Shown here: positions 48,594-57,174 of the stretch, one piece after another | Layout of the letters: the number at the start of each line of letters is the position of its first letter | Position numbering within the stretch: the first letter of the stretch is position 1 | DNA from: JARRKC01 sp037388505 | GTDB lineage: Bacteria > Acidobacteriota > UBA6911 > RPQK01 > JAPXNP01 | Direction of reading: 5' to 3' | Assembly: GCA_037388505.1 (NCBI GenBank) | Contig: JARRKC010000009.1 | Coordinates: forward strand, 1-64,000 | DNA: 64,000 bases | The notes under the pieces: model-generated | Database searches by the model: none | What the model saw: the letters and a program-made list of their open reading frames with translations, nothing else | What the model was told of the DNA's origin: nothing | Position numbers and translations under genes: made by a program

Positions 48594-51254
48594 TCAGCTC
48601 AACTGGGGCGCGACCTCTTCCCGGACGAACGCTTCGATAACGTCGCCGACCTTGATGTCATTGAAATTGGCGATGGAGATTCCGCATTCGTAGCCGGATC
48701 TGACCTCACCGACGTCGTCCTTGAATCGCTTGAGCGATCCAAGCCTGCCTTCATAGATGACGACGTTGTCGCGCAGGAGGCGGATAGAGGAACCGCGTGT
48801 AATCTGACCATCCTGAACGTAGCTGCCCGCCACCGTACCAACCTTGGGAACCCGGAAGGTTTCCCGGACCTCGGCCCGGCCCTGATAGCGCTCCGCAATG
48901 GTCGGTTCGAGCAGCCCCAGCATGGCCTGTTCGATATCGCGGGAGACGTCGTAGATGACGCCATAGTGTCGAATCTCGACATCCTCGTGTTCCGCAGCGG
49001 CCTTGGCGCTGGGTTCCGGCCGGACATTGAAACCGATCACTATGGCCTGCGAAGCGGATGCCAGCAGAACGTCCGACTCGGTGATCGCCCCCACGCCCTT
49101 GTGGATGATCTCGACTTTGACCTTCTCCGTACTCAGCTTCTGGAGTGTATCTTCGAGAACTTCGACCGTCCCCTGGGTGTCCCCTTTCAAGACGATGTAG
49201 AGTTCCTTGATCTCGCCGGCTTTGAGCTGGGCATAGAGATCGTCGAGACTGACCTTCGCAGACTTCGAGAGCTCCTGCTGACGCTGTTGTTCCTGCCGAA
49301 ACTCGACCATCTCCCGAGCCTTGCCCGCGTCCTCGATCACCTGGAAGGCGTCCCCGGCCTGGGGGATCCCCTGCAGGCCCAGAACCTCGACGGCGCTGCT
49401 GGGTCCGACTTCATCGACCGAGTCGCCGCGATCATCGAACATCGCGCGAACACGGCCATAGGCGCTCCCACCGATGAAATTGTCACCCACGCGGAGCGTC
49501 CCGTTCTGGACCAACAGGGTGGCGACGGTTCCTCGGCCCTTCTCCATCTTCGCCTCCAGGATCACACCGGAAGCGGCACGGCTCGGATTGGCCCGCAGTT
49601 CCTGCATCTCGGCCACCAAAAGAACCATCTCGAGCAGCAAATCGACATTCGTTCCCTCTTTGGCCGACACATCCACCATGATGGTGTCACCGCCCCATCC
49701 TTCGGGGACCAGCCCACGATCGCTCAATTGCTGCTTGACGCGGTCCGGCTGCGACCCCGGCTTGTCGATCTTATTGACGGCCACGATGATCGGCACATTC
49801 GCGGCACCTGCGTGGTCGATCGCCTCCAGTGTCTGGGGCATGACCCCATCGTCAGCTGCGACGACCAGGATCACGATGTCGGTGACCTGCGCTCCTCTGG
49901 CCCGCATCCGGGTAAAGGCTTCGTGACCCGGCGTATCGATGAAGACGATCTTCTTGCCGTGCGTCTCCACCTGATAGGCGCCGATGTGCTGCGTGATGCC
50001 CCCCGTTTCCCCTTCGGCGACATGCGTGTGTCGGATATGGTCGAGGAGCGTGGTCTTGCCATGGTCGACATGGCCCATGACCGTCACGACCGGAGGCCGG
50101 ACTTCCAGATCCTCCGGGCGTTCCGGAACCTGCTCCTCCATGGCTGTGACTTCCTCAAAGGTCGCGAATTTGGCCACGATACCGAACTTCTGACAGAGCT
50201 GTTCGACCGTCGATTGATCCAGCAACTGGTTCATGTTCACCATCATCCCGAACTGCATCAAGGCTCGGATGACTTCGTTGCTCTTGAGACCCGTCTGCTC
50301 GGCGAAGGATTTGACCGTGACCTTTTCGGAGAAGAACACCTCGGACGGCCCACCCTTTTCGGGCGCCGCCTCGGTGGGGGCGGGGGCGACCTTGGCCTTG
50401 TACTGCCGCTTCTTCTTCCTCTTGAGGGCCAGAGACTTCTTGAGGCGCTGCGGTTTCTCGGCTTCTTCCGGCTTGGCGACCGGAGACGCCTCCGCTTCGG
50501 CCGTCTCGACAGCTTCGGGAACTTCAGCCGCCTCTGGTTTCGCCGCCTCAGCGCCTTCTGTCGGAGCTGCTTCTGCCACAGCTTCTATCGCTGCCTCGGC
50601 GGTTCCAGCGGGTACTTCCTCGGCCTGAGCCGGTGCTTCGGCGGCTTCGCCGACCGGCTGGGTTTCAGCGGTCGCTTCAACCTGCACGCCCTCCGCGGGT
50701 ATCTGCGCCTCCTCGACCGTTTCCGCCTCGGCCACCTCGGCCAGCTCCTCGACAGTTTCCTGGGATTCCAAAGCGGCGAGAGCTTCTTCGGGGGCCTGAG
50801 CCTCCACCTTTTCGATGACCGGCTCATCCTCGATCGTCACTTCGCTCTTCTGGGGCGCGATATCCTCCTTGAGCGCCTCCATCTTGAGATAGGTGGATCG
50901 ACGACCCTTTCTCGGCTTGAGTGCGGATTCGGCCGCCCTCAGCGGCTGCGGCTCCTGTTCCTCTTCTTCGACTTTCTTGCTGGTGACGCGTTTGCGGGGC
51001 TTCCCCAGTTCCTTGATCGAACGGCGCGCCTTCGAGCCACTTGCGGCTCGCCTGGGCTTCTCCGGCTTCTCCTTCTCGTCCTGTTCGGCCTCGACCATCA
51101 TCTGAAGCCGTTTGCGAATGCGGTTCGCAATGTCGGTGTCGACCGGTGTGGTAGACGACGGCACCCACACTCCGATCTTCTTCAGTTCAGAGATCACAAT
51201 CGAGCTCTTCAAATCGAACTCGGACGCCAGTTCCTTTACCGTAACCTGTTCCAT
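48594..51254 (-). CDS. infB: Translation initiation factor IF-2
   Basis: An 886-residue IF-2. Two IF2_N modules are visible: EQVTVKELASEFDLKSSIVI at the N-terminus and VTVKSFAEQTGLKSNEVIRA near residue 318. Between them lies a long Ala/Glu/Pro-rich linker (about 60-310). The G domain has GHVDHGKTTLLDHI, DTPGHEAFTRMR and NKID, then domains II-IV end with FEAF-type IEAFVREEV. It delivers initiator tRNA to the 30S subunit. ATG 51254 is preferred, and a TTG two codons earlier overlaps the nusA stop. Confidence 0.96.
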   Translation of the reverse strand: MEQVTVKELASEFDLKSSIVISELKKIGVWVPSSTTPVDTDIANRIRKRLQMMVEAEQDEKEKPEKPRRAASGSKARRSIKELGKPRKRVTSKKVEEEEQEPQPLRAAESALKPRKGRRSTYLKMEALKEDIAPQKSEVTIEDEPVIEKVEAQAPEEALAALESQETVEELAEVAEAETVEEAQIPAEGVQVEATAETQPVGEAAEAPAQAEEVPAGTAEAAIEAVAEAAPTEGAEAAKPEAAEVPEAVETAEAEASPVAKPEEAEKPQRLKKSLALKRKKKRQYKAKVAPAPTEAAPEKGGPSEVFFSEKVTVKSFAEQTGLKSNEVIRALMQFGMMVNMNQLLDQSTVEQLCQKFGIVAKFATFEEVTAMEEQVPERPEDLEVRPPVVTVMGHVDHGKTTLLDHIRHTHVAEGETGGITQHIGAYQVETHGKKIVFIDTPGHEAFTRMRARGAQVTDIVILVVAADDGVMPQTLEAIDHAGAANVPIIVAVNKIDKPGSQPDRVKQQLSDRGLVPEGWGGDTIMVDVSAKEGTNVDLLLEMVLLVAEMQELRANPSRAASGVILEAKMEKGRGTVATLLVQNGTLRVGDNFIGGSAYGRVRAMFDDRGDSVDEVGPSSAVEVLGLQGIPQAGDAFQVIEDAGKAREMVEFRQEQQRQQELSKSAKVSLDDLYAQLKAGEIKELYIVLKGDTQGTVEVLEDTLQKLSTEKVKVEIIHKGVGAITESDVLLASASQAIVIGFNVRPEPSAKAAAEHEDVEIRHYGVIYDVSRDIEQAMLGLLEPTIAERYQGRAEVRETFRVPKVGTVAGSYVQDGQITRGSSIRLLRDNVVIYEGRLGSLKRFKDDVGEVRSGYECGISIANFNDIKVGDVIEAFVREEVAPQLS

Positions 51255-51256
51255 GC

Positions 51257-52699
51257 TCAAGCCTGTTTAGGCACTTCCTCCTCATCGCCGTTCTCCGCTG
51301 CCTCCTCCGGAGGCGCTTCTGACTCTGCGGATTCTCCCAGCTCCTGGACCTCCTGCGGCTCTTCGGTCTCCTCAGACTCCTCCTTCCCAGTGTCCGCCTC
51401 CTTCAGATTCAACGCGGACATCGGTGCGGCCAGCAGGAACTCGGCACTCTGCTTCAGCCGCTGAGCCGTCTTCTCGCCGATCCCCTGGATGGACATCAGT
51501 TGCTCGAGGCTGCGGTCGGCGAGTTCCTGGACGGTTTGGATACCCGCCTCTTCCAGGCGGCCCTGAACCGTCTCGCCGACCCCTGGAAGGAGCGAAAGGT
51601 GAATATCTTCCTTCTTCTCCCGCTCCGCCTGATCCAGATGATCCATCTGGTTGAGGATCTCGAGCTTCTTCTCCTCTTCGCTCTTGATGTTGATCTCCCA
51701 TCCCAGGAGTTTCGACGCGAGCCGTACGTTCTGTCCCTTCCTGCCGATCGCCAGGGAGAGCTGATCCTCGGGGACGATCACCTCCAGGACCCGGGCCGTA
51801 GGATCGGTGATCAGGACCCTGGATATCCGGGCCGGATTTAGTGCATTGATGGTGTAGTCGACAATGTCATCCGAGTAGTTGATGATATCGATCTTCTCCC
51901 CGCGCAACTCCCGAATGATCGCGTTGATGCGGCTTCCTTTCATCCCGACGCACGCCCCGACGGGATCCACCGTGCTGTCCTTGCTGGCCACGGCAACCTT
52001 CGCACGTTCCCCGCCTTCCCGCACTGCGTTCTTGATCACAACGGTTCCATCGTAGACTTCGGGAATCTCCCCCTCGAAAAGCCGGACGAGCAGGCTGGGG
52101 TGATTCCGTGAGGCCACGATCTGAGGTCCCTTCGCTTGCCGATGTACCTCGATGATCACCGCTCTCAACCGGTCGCCCTGGTTGTACTGTTCGTTGCGCG
52201 ATTGCTGACTGAAAGGAAGGATCGCCTCGGTACGGCCGATATCGAGAATGACGTCCCTGCCCTCGAAGCGGCGAACAATACCGTTGACCACATTTCCGAT
52301 CTGGTCGGAGAATTCCGCGAAGATGATTTCCCGCTCCGCTTCACGGACCTTCTGGACGATGACCTGTTTGGCGGTCTGCGCCGCGATCCGCCCAAACTCA
52401 TCGATCCGCTTGGGCAATTCCACGTAGTCGCCGACCTCAAATGTGTCGTCGATCTTCAAGGCATCCTCGAGGGACATCTGCGTTGCCGGATCCTCGACGT
52501 CGTCAACGATCTCTCTCACCGCAAATACCTCGATCTGCCCGGTTTCAGGGTCGATCGTCGCCTGAAGCTCCTCATCGGTCTTGAAAAACCGCCGGGCAGC
52601 AGCGACCATGGCATCCTCCAGAGCGCGGTAGACCACCTGGGGGTCGATGCCTTTTTCCTTGCTCAACTGCTCAATGGTTTGGCTTAGTGCGTTTACCAT
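51257..52699 (-). CDS. nusA: Transcription termination/antitermination factor NusA
   Basis: A 480-residue NusA. The N-terminal domain (1-125; YRALEDAMVAAARRFFKTDE) is followed by S1 (GIVRRFEGRDVILDIGRTEA), KH1 (DPVGACVGMKGSRINAIIRE) and KH2 (EDQLSLAIGRKGQNVRLASK). A helix-hairpin-helix tail (LLPGVGETVQGRLEEAGIQT, then SIQGIGEKTAQRLKQSAEF) and an acidic Glu-rich end complete it. It binds RNA polymerase and RNA. It lies between rimP and infB as usual, and its stop overlaps the infB start region. Confidence 0.96.
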   Translation of the reverse strand: MVNALSQTIEQLSKEKGIDPQVVYRALEDAMVAAARRFFKTDEELQATIDPETGQIEVFAVREIVDDVEDPATQMSLEDALKIDDTFEVGDYVELPKRIDEFGRIAAQTAKQVIVQKVREAEREIIFAEFSDQIGNVVNGIVRRFEGRDVILDIGRTEAILPFSQQSRNEQYNQGDRLRAVIIEVHRQAKGPQIVASRNHPSLLVRLFEGEIPEVYDGTVVIKNAVREGGERAKVAVASKDSTVDPVGACVGMKGSRINAIIRELRGEKIDIINYSDDIVDYTINALNPARISRVLITDPTARVLEVIVPEDQLSLAIGRKGQNVRLASKLLGWEINIKSEEEKKLEILNQMDHLDQAEREKKEDIHLSLLPGVGETVQGRLEEAGIQTVQELADRSLEQLMSIQGIGEKTAQRLKQSAEFLLAAPMSALNLKEADTGKEESEETEEPQEVQELGESAESEAPPEEAAENGDEEEVPKQA

Positions 52700-52772
52700 C
52701 TCTACCTTTGTCCAGATACACCCAATTCGCGAAATGTACCGAAACCCCGTGATCCGAACACCCGGAACCCGG

Positions 52773-53231
52773 TCACTCGAAGTGATAGACGAGATTCGAT
52801 TTCTTGATCATCCCAAACGGGATCTCGTATACATCTTTGTCACAACGCAGCGTCACAACGCCGTCGCGGAACTCCTCGATCGTTCCCGTGAAGTTCCGCC
52901 GGTTCTCAATCTTCTCCGTAGTCGCCAGCTTGATTTCCTGACCCTTGAAGCGTTCGTAGTCGCGCTCCGAAAAAAGAGGGCGCTCGATTCCGGGAGACGA
53001 TACTTCAAGGACATACCGTCCTGGTATCCTGTCCTCGACATCCAGAATGACGCTGATGTGCCGACTCAATTCAGCGCAATCCGAAAGCGTAATACCGCCC
53101 GGTCTATCCGCGTAGATTCGCAGGACCGACGACGAACCGCCGGAGGCGAATTCTACATGGACCAACTCGTATCCTTCGTCCTCAACCACCTCCCTGATCA
53201 GGGCCCTGATCTCCGGAGCCAACTTCAACAT
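52773..53231 (-). CDS. rimP: Ribosome maturation factor RimP
   Basis: A 152-residue RimP: MLKLAPEIRALIREVVEDEG, then YELVHVEFASGGSSSVLRIY, then DCAELSRHISVILDVEDRIP and GRYVLEVSSPGIERPLFSER. It assists 30S maturation. I start at ATG 53231. A start 12 codons earlier (53267) is open but lies inside the terminator hairpin at 53241-53270 and gives non-family residues. First gene of the nusA-infB operon. Confidence 0.94.
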   Translation of the reverse strand: MLKLAPEIRALIREVVEDEGYELVHVEFASGGSSSVLRIYADRPGGITLSDCAELSRHISVILDVEDRIPGRYVLEVSSPGIERPLFSERDYERFKGQEIKLATTEKIENRRNFTGTIEEFRDGVVTLRCDKDVYEIPFGMIKKSNLVYHFE

Positions 53232-53240
53232 TTTCGGCCC

Positions 53241-53270
53241 AAAATAAAAAAGTGGGCGTATGCCCACTTT
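53241..53270 (-). terminator. Intrinsic terminator upstream of rimP
   Basis: On the minus strand AAAGTGGGC, loop ATAC and GCCCACTTT form a 9 bp stem followed by TTTATTTT. It lies between the M16-like gene (ends 53314) and rimP (starts 53231) and would insulate the translation operon. Its T-tract is only about nine bases from the rimP ATG, so a transcript that ends here and one that starts rimP must be arranged tightly. Confidence 0.85.
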
Positions 53271-53313
53271 GAGAGTAGACGCCTACAGGCGTAATTTTAG
53301 CGAGTTAAAGAAC

Positions 53314-54648
53314 TTAATTCAAGACTTCAACCCGGCCGAACTGCCCGAGGCGGGAATCCATGTCCGCCCCAGGTGAGACTATCACAGCTACGTAACTCTT
53401 GTCGGGGAACTGTTCGCTCACGGCCCTCTGAAAGACCTCGGGCGTCACGCGCTCCAGCCTCAAGGGAAACGTCGGAATGAAGCCCAAGCCCACACCGTAC
53501 AGCTCCGAGGTCAGGATTTCCCTGATTCTCGCCTCCGGATCGGCGAGGGACTTCACGAATTCCTGCAACACAAGGGACTTGGCCTCGTTGAAGCGTTTCT
53601 CATCGATCGGACCCGTCCGAAGTCGGTCCATTGCCGACAGGAACTTGCCGACGTAGGCCGGCGCGTACTTCGGCTGAGTCTCGATGCTGATCTGGAGAAA
53701 CCCGGGCATCCGACGAGCGACGCATTGAGCGTAGCCCCGGATATGATTGGCATCCTGAACCTCCTGGGCCCAGTCCGGCATCGCCAGGGTCAGGTATTGT
53801 TCCAGGACTTTGAAGGTGAGGTAGTCGCGAGACGACTTCTCCACGCCAAGATAGCCCCACCTCACGAAACACTTGCCGTCCACCGGTGCGTTCAGAAGCG
53901 CGATCTGAGGCTCGGAAGGAGGTGTCGCCTGACGGAAGGTGAAAGGCAACGACTTCTCTTGCACCCACCCGTTGGGCAGAAGCAACCGCCTCGCCTGGAT
54001 GAGCACGTCACGCAGATACAGATTCGAGACCGTCTTAACCGTTCCGCGAACGGGATGACCGTAGGGGTTTTCCTGAAAGATCCTGGAAGTGAAGAGCGTT
54101 TCGCTCTGAAACTCGGGATCCCGGTCGAGCTTCTTGAGTTCCTCGACCAGTTCTGCACGCAAGCGATCGAAAACATCTTGATCGAACTTGGGTCTGGCCA
54201 GGATCTCACCCAGCGTCTGAAGAGCGAACTCGAGTTCCTGGGGAGGGGCGCTCCCCTCTATGAAGATCGCGTCCCAGTCAGTGGTGGCGTGCACTTGGAT
54301 TCCCTTTGTCTGGAACTCCGACAGATAGTCGGCCTCCGCGAGCTGGTCCATCAGCATTCTGGTCATCAGGCAAGTCACGCCCCACTTGTCAACCGGGATC
54401 CTGGTCATCAGGTAAGTCACGCCCCACTTGTCAACCGGGTCGAAGGCGGCCCCGTTCTGAATCATTAGCAGGAAGGGAGAGCGATCCCCTTCGGCGTCAA
54501 GGAAAAGGACCTGCATCCCGTTGAGCATCGACTTACGCTCGATTTTCGGCAATGGAATCTGCGCAGGCTGCTCGGCATGCAGGGCGGTTGTGGATATAAT
54601 CGCAAGCGTTGCCAAACTGGCATGGATGACTGACCGTAGCTTCTTCAT
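53314..54648 (-). CDS. M16-like protein lacking the active site, with a duplicated segment
   Basis: A 444-residue exported protein (signal peptide SVIHASLATLAIISTTALHA) of the M16 peptidase fold. The zinc motif HxxEH is missing: the corresponding stretch reads WGVTYLMTRI, so it is a catalytically dead chain. In the same place a 14-residue block, PVDKWGVTYLMTRI and then PVDKWGVTCLMTRM, is repeated because of a 42 bp tandem duplication (54359-54442). The rest (QELEFALQTLGEILARPKFD, then PYGHPVRGTVKTVSNL) is regular M16. It may pair with an active M16 subunit such as the divergent 54663 gene. Confidence 0.85.
   Translation of the reverse strand: MKKLRSVIHASLATLAIISTTALHAEQPAQIPLPKIERKSMLNGMQVLFLDAEGDRSPFLLMIQNGAAFDPVDKWGVTYLMTRIPVDKWGVTCLMTRMLMDQLAEADYLSEFQTKGIQVHATTDWDAIFIEGSAPPQELEFALQTLGEILARPKFDQDVFDRLRAELVEELKKLDRDPEFQSETLFTSRIFQENPYGHPVRGTVKTVSNLYLRDVLIQARRLLLPNGWVQEKSLPFTFRQATPPSEPQIALLNAPVDGKCFVRWGYLGVEKSSRDYLTFKVLEQYLTLAMPDWAQEVQDANHIRGYAQCVARRMPGFLQISIETQPKYAPAYVGKFLSAMDRLRTGPIDEKRFNEAKSLVLQEFVKSLADPEARIREILTSELYGVGLGFIPTFPLRLERVTPEVFQRAVSEQFPDKSYVAVIVSPGADMDSRLGQFGRVEVLN
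54359..54442. repeat. 42 bp near-perfect tandem duplication inside an M16-like gene
   Basis: Copies 54359-54400 and 54401-54442 share 39 aligned bases with one C/T difference and then diverge in the last three. The duplication is in frame, adding 14 residues. The near identity points to a recent event. Confidence 0.9.
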
Positions 54649-54662
54649 GGAGTCGCCGCCTC

Positions 54663-55922
54663 TTGGCGTTCAGTTTAACCGATGTCGTACAAGTAGACCT
54701 GGGAAACGGGCTTCGGATCCTGCTTCGCGAAGACCACTCGGTCCCGATCGTCACAAGCATGATCTGGTACCGGGTGGGGTCCCGGGACGAACTTCCCGGC
54801 GTGACGGGGGTCTCTCATTTCATCGAGCACATGATGTTCAAGGGAACTCAGCGGCTCGGGAAGGGAGAGATCGATTTCATCACGACTGTGAATGGTGGCG
54901 CGAGCAACGCCTTCACGAGCCAGGATTTCACCGCTTATTACTTCAGTTTCGCCTCGGATCGCTGGTTGCCCGCTCTCGAAATCGAAGCCGACCGCATGAT
55001 CAACGCGACCTTCGATCCGGAAGAGTTCGAACTGGAGCGCCAGGTGATCCTGGATGAGATCAGGATGGGGCTTGACAGTCCGTGGGAGGCCATGCGCCAG
55101 GTTGCGGACGCTGCAGCCTATCCCGACCATCCCTACGGAAATCCCATCATCGGACAATGGGCCGATGTCTCTCAACTGAGCCGCGATGCGGTCCTGAGTT
55201 TCTACCGTCGGTTCTATGCACCGGGTTTCGCCACTCTCGTTTTGGTCGGAGACTTCAATTCCACCGACACGTTGAAACGCGTCGAAGACCTGTTTGGGAA
55301 CATTTGCGGCAGCGGGGAGCGGCAGCGCCCTGCGGTTGCGAAGCCGGTCTTTGCCGGGCCGCGTTCGGTCGAGCTCTCCCGACCGAGTCAGGTGTCCCGC
55401 TTGCTCCTCTCGGTCCCGAGCCCCCCGGTCAACTCGCCCGACTTCATCCCCTTCCTGCTGCTGGACAAGATCCTCTCTCAGGGAAAGCTCGCACGCTTGC
55501 ACCGACGGCTGGTGGAAAAGGAGGAGCTGGCCGGCTACGTGACGACCGAATTCGAGGAAACTCTGAACCCCTATGTTTTCGTCATCAGGGCAGAGCTGAA
55601 CAACGGCGTCGATCCCCAGACAGCCCGGCGTTCGGTCTCCGCGGTCTTGGCCGGTCTGATCGAGGAGCCCATTGCGGATGCCGAGTTGAGAAAGGCACGG
55701 AATCAATCCATCACACAGTTCTTTGGGGATCTCGAGAGCGGATTCGACCAGGCCTTCCAGCTCGGGCTCTTCGACGTGCTCGACCACTGGCAGAGGATAA
55801 ACCACTTCCTTGAGGGTATCCAGGCCGTGACTACCGAGGACCTGCAGAACTGTGCGGCTCGCTATTTGCAGCCGGATCGCGCGGTCGAATGCATCCTCCC
55901 TGTCGGAGGAGCCCATGACTGA
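54663..55922 (+). CDS. M16-family zinc metallopeptidase (active subunit)
   Basis: A 419-residue M16B peptidase. The zinc motif HxxEH is intact in TGVSHFIEHMMFKGT, with the third ligand Glu in the distal E-helix of ERQVILDEIRMGLDSP. The N-terminal strand (DLGNGLRILLREDHSVPIVT) and central PYGNPIIGQW are typical. There is no signal peptide, so location is cytosolic unless exported otherwise. TTG 54663 is the most plausible start. It lies only 14 bp from the start of the divergent M16-like gene. Its 3' end overlaps the partner M16 gene by 8 bp. Confidence 0.9.
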   Translation: MAFSLTDVVQVDLGNGLRILLREDHSVPIVTSMIWYRVGSRDELPGVTGVSHFIEHMMFKGTQRLGKGEIDFITTVNGGASNAFTSQDFTAYYFSFASDRWLPALEIEADRMINATFDPEEFELERQVILDEIRMGLDSPWEAMRQVADAAAYPDHPYGNPIIGQWADVSQLSRDAVLSFYRRFYAPGFATLVLVGDFNSTDTLKRVEDLFGNICGSGERQRPAVAKPVFAGPRSVELSRPSQVSRLLLSVPSPPVNSPDFIPFLLLDKILSQGKLARLHRRLVEKEELAGYVTTEFEETLNPYVFVIRAELNNGVDPQTARRSVSAVLAGLIEEPIADAELRKARNQSITQFFGDLESGFDQAFQLGLFDVLDHWQRINHFLEGIQAVTTEDLQNCAARYLQPDRAVECILPVGGAHD

Positions 55923-57168
55923 GTTGTCCTTCCAGCGGAGAGTCCTGGACAATGGCCTGACGCTCCTGTTTCATGCCAATTCAAGTGTTCCGCTGCTCTC
56001 CCTGTGTGCATTCTTCCTGGCCGGAAAGGACCAGAACCCCATGGACTCTCCCGGCCTCTCATCTCTGACGGCACGACTGCTGGATGAAGGTACCGAGCAC
56101 TACGAAGAAGAACAGATCTCGCAAACGCTCGAGGGGATCGGGGCGGAACTGACGACCTTCGGGGAGCGTGAACTTTCCGGCGCCTGCCTGAGTCTCCAGT
56201 CCGGTGACCTCCAGATCGGCATCGAGCTTCTGGCCGACATGCTGCGCAGACCCACTTTCCCTCCGGAACGGATCGAACTGGAACGCCATCAGATCACCAA
56301 TCACATCCAGGCCATGAGCGACGACCCTCAGATCGTCGGAAGCCAGTTATTGAACGAATGGGTTTATAGCGGAACTCCACTCGCGAAACCCGTCCTGGGG
56401 ACGATGGAGAGCATCACGCGCTTGACACGGGAACAGGTCGTCGAGTTTCACCGCCGCCGATTGGGCCCAGGAAACTGCGTCCTGGTGGCCGTCGGCGATG
56501 TCGACTTCGGAGACCTGCTCGATGCCGTGGTTTCTCATCTGGGCGACTGGCACAATGCCGACTTCGAACTGGTTCGTCTGGAAGGGCTCCAACGGCAGCG
56601 GACACCGATCTACGACCACCGGCCCATGGACAAAGAACAGGTCAACATCTACCTGGGGCACCTCGGAGTCACCCGGGCCAACCCGGATTTTTACGCTCTC
56701 CAGGTTATGGATACGATCCTCGGCGGAGGTCCCGGCTTCACCAGTCGCATTCCTCGAAAGATCCGTGACGAACAGGGTCTCGCCTATTTGACTTATGCCG
56801 ATCTAACGGGCTCCAGTGGCGTGTACCCGGGGCGGTTCGTCGCTTTTGTGGGTACCGCACCCGAGAACGCGCAGCTTGCGCTGGACTCACTCAAGCGGGA
56901 AATCGCCCTCTTCCTGGAGGACGGCCCGGACCAGGACGAACTCGAGACCGCCCAGGAGTTTCTGACGGGCAGCTTCGTTTTCGAGCTTCAGTCCAACGCG
57001 TCCGTGGCAAGACTCCTGTTGTCGATCGAGGTTTTCTCGCTGGGACGGAGCTTCCTGGTGCGCTACCCGGATCTCGTTCGTGCGGTTACCCTTAACGACG
57101 TGCGACGTGTTGCCGCTCGGTATTTGGATACTATAAACTACACGACGGTGATCGTCGGTTCTCTCTGA
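55915..57168 (+). CDS. M16-family partner subunit, inactive
   Basis: A 417-residue M16-fold protein: VLDNGLTLLFHANSSVPLLS, then the segment SPGLSSLTARLLDEGTEHYE in place of HxxEH, so zinc ligands are absent. The glycine-rich loop MDTILGGGPGFTSRIPRKIR is strong. Active/inactive neighbouring pairs are the normal arrangement of bacterial M16B heterodimers. ATG 55915 is inside the end of the upstream gene (8 bp overlap). Confidence 0.9.
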   Translation: MTELSFQRRVLDNGLTLLFHANSSVPLLSLCAFFLAGKDQNPMDSPGLSSLTARLLDEGTEHYEEEQISQTLEGIGAELTTFGERELSGACLSLQSGDLQIGIELLADMLRRPTFPPERIELERHQITNHIQAMSDDPQIVGSQLLNEWVYSGTPLAKPVLGTMESITRLTREQVVEFHRRRLGPGNCVLVAVGDVDFGDLLDAVVSHLGDWHNADFELVRLEGLQRQRTPIYDHRPMDKEQVNIYLGHLGVTRANPDFYALQVMDTILGGGPGFTSRIPRKIRDEQGLAYLTYADLTGSSGVYPGRFVAFVGTAPENAQLALDSLKREIALFLEDGPDQDELETAQEFLTGSFVFELQSNASVARLLLSIEVFSLGRSFLVRYPDLVRAVTLNDVRRVAARYLDTINYTTVIVGSL

Positions 57169-57174
57169 TCGATT

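Noticed and set aside
48966..51464. A very long open frame (832 codons) on the plus strand opposite infB
   Set aside because: It mirrors infB and nusA codon by codon, has no domain and no ribosome site. It is an effect of GC-rich codon use.
53232..53267. rimP start at 53267
   Set aside because: The extra 12 codons lie within a terminator hairpin and its T-tract and do not match the family's N-terminus.
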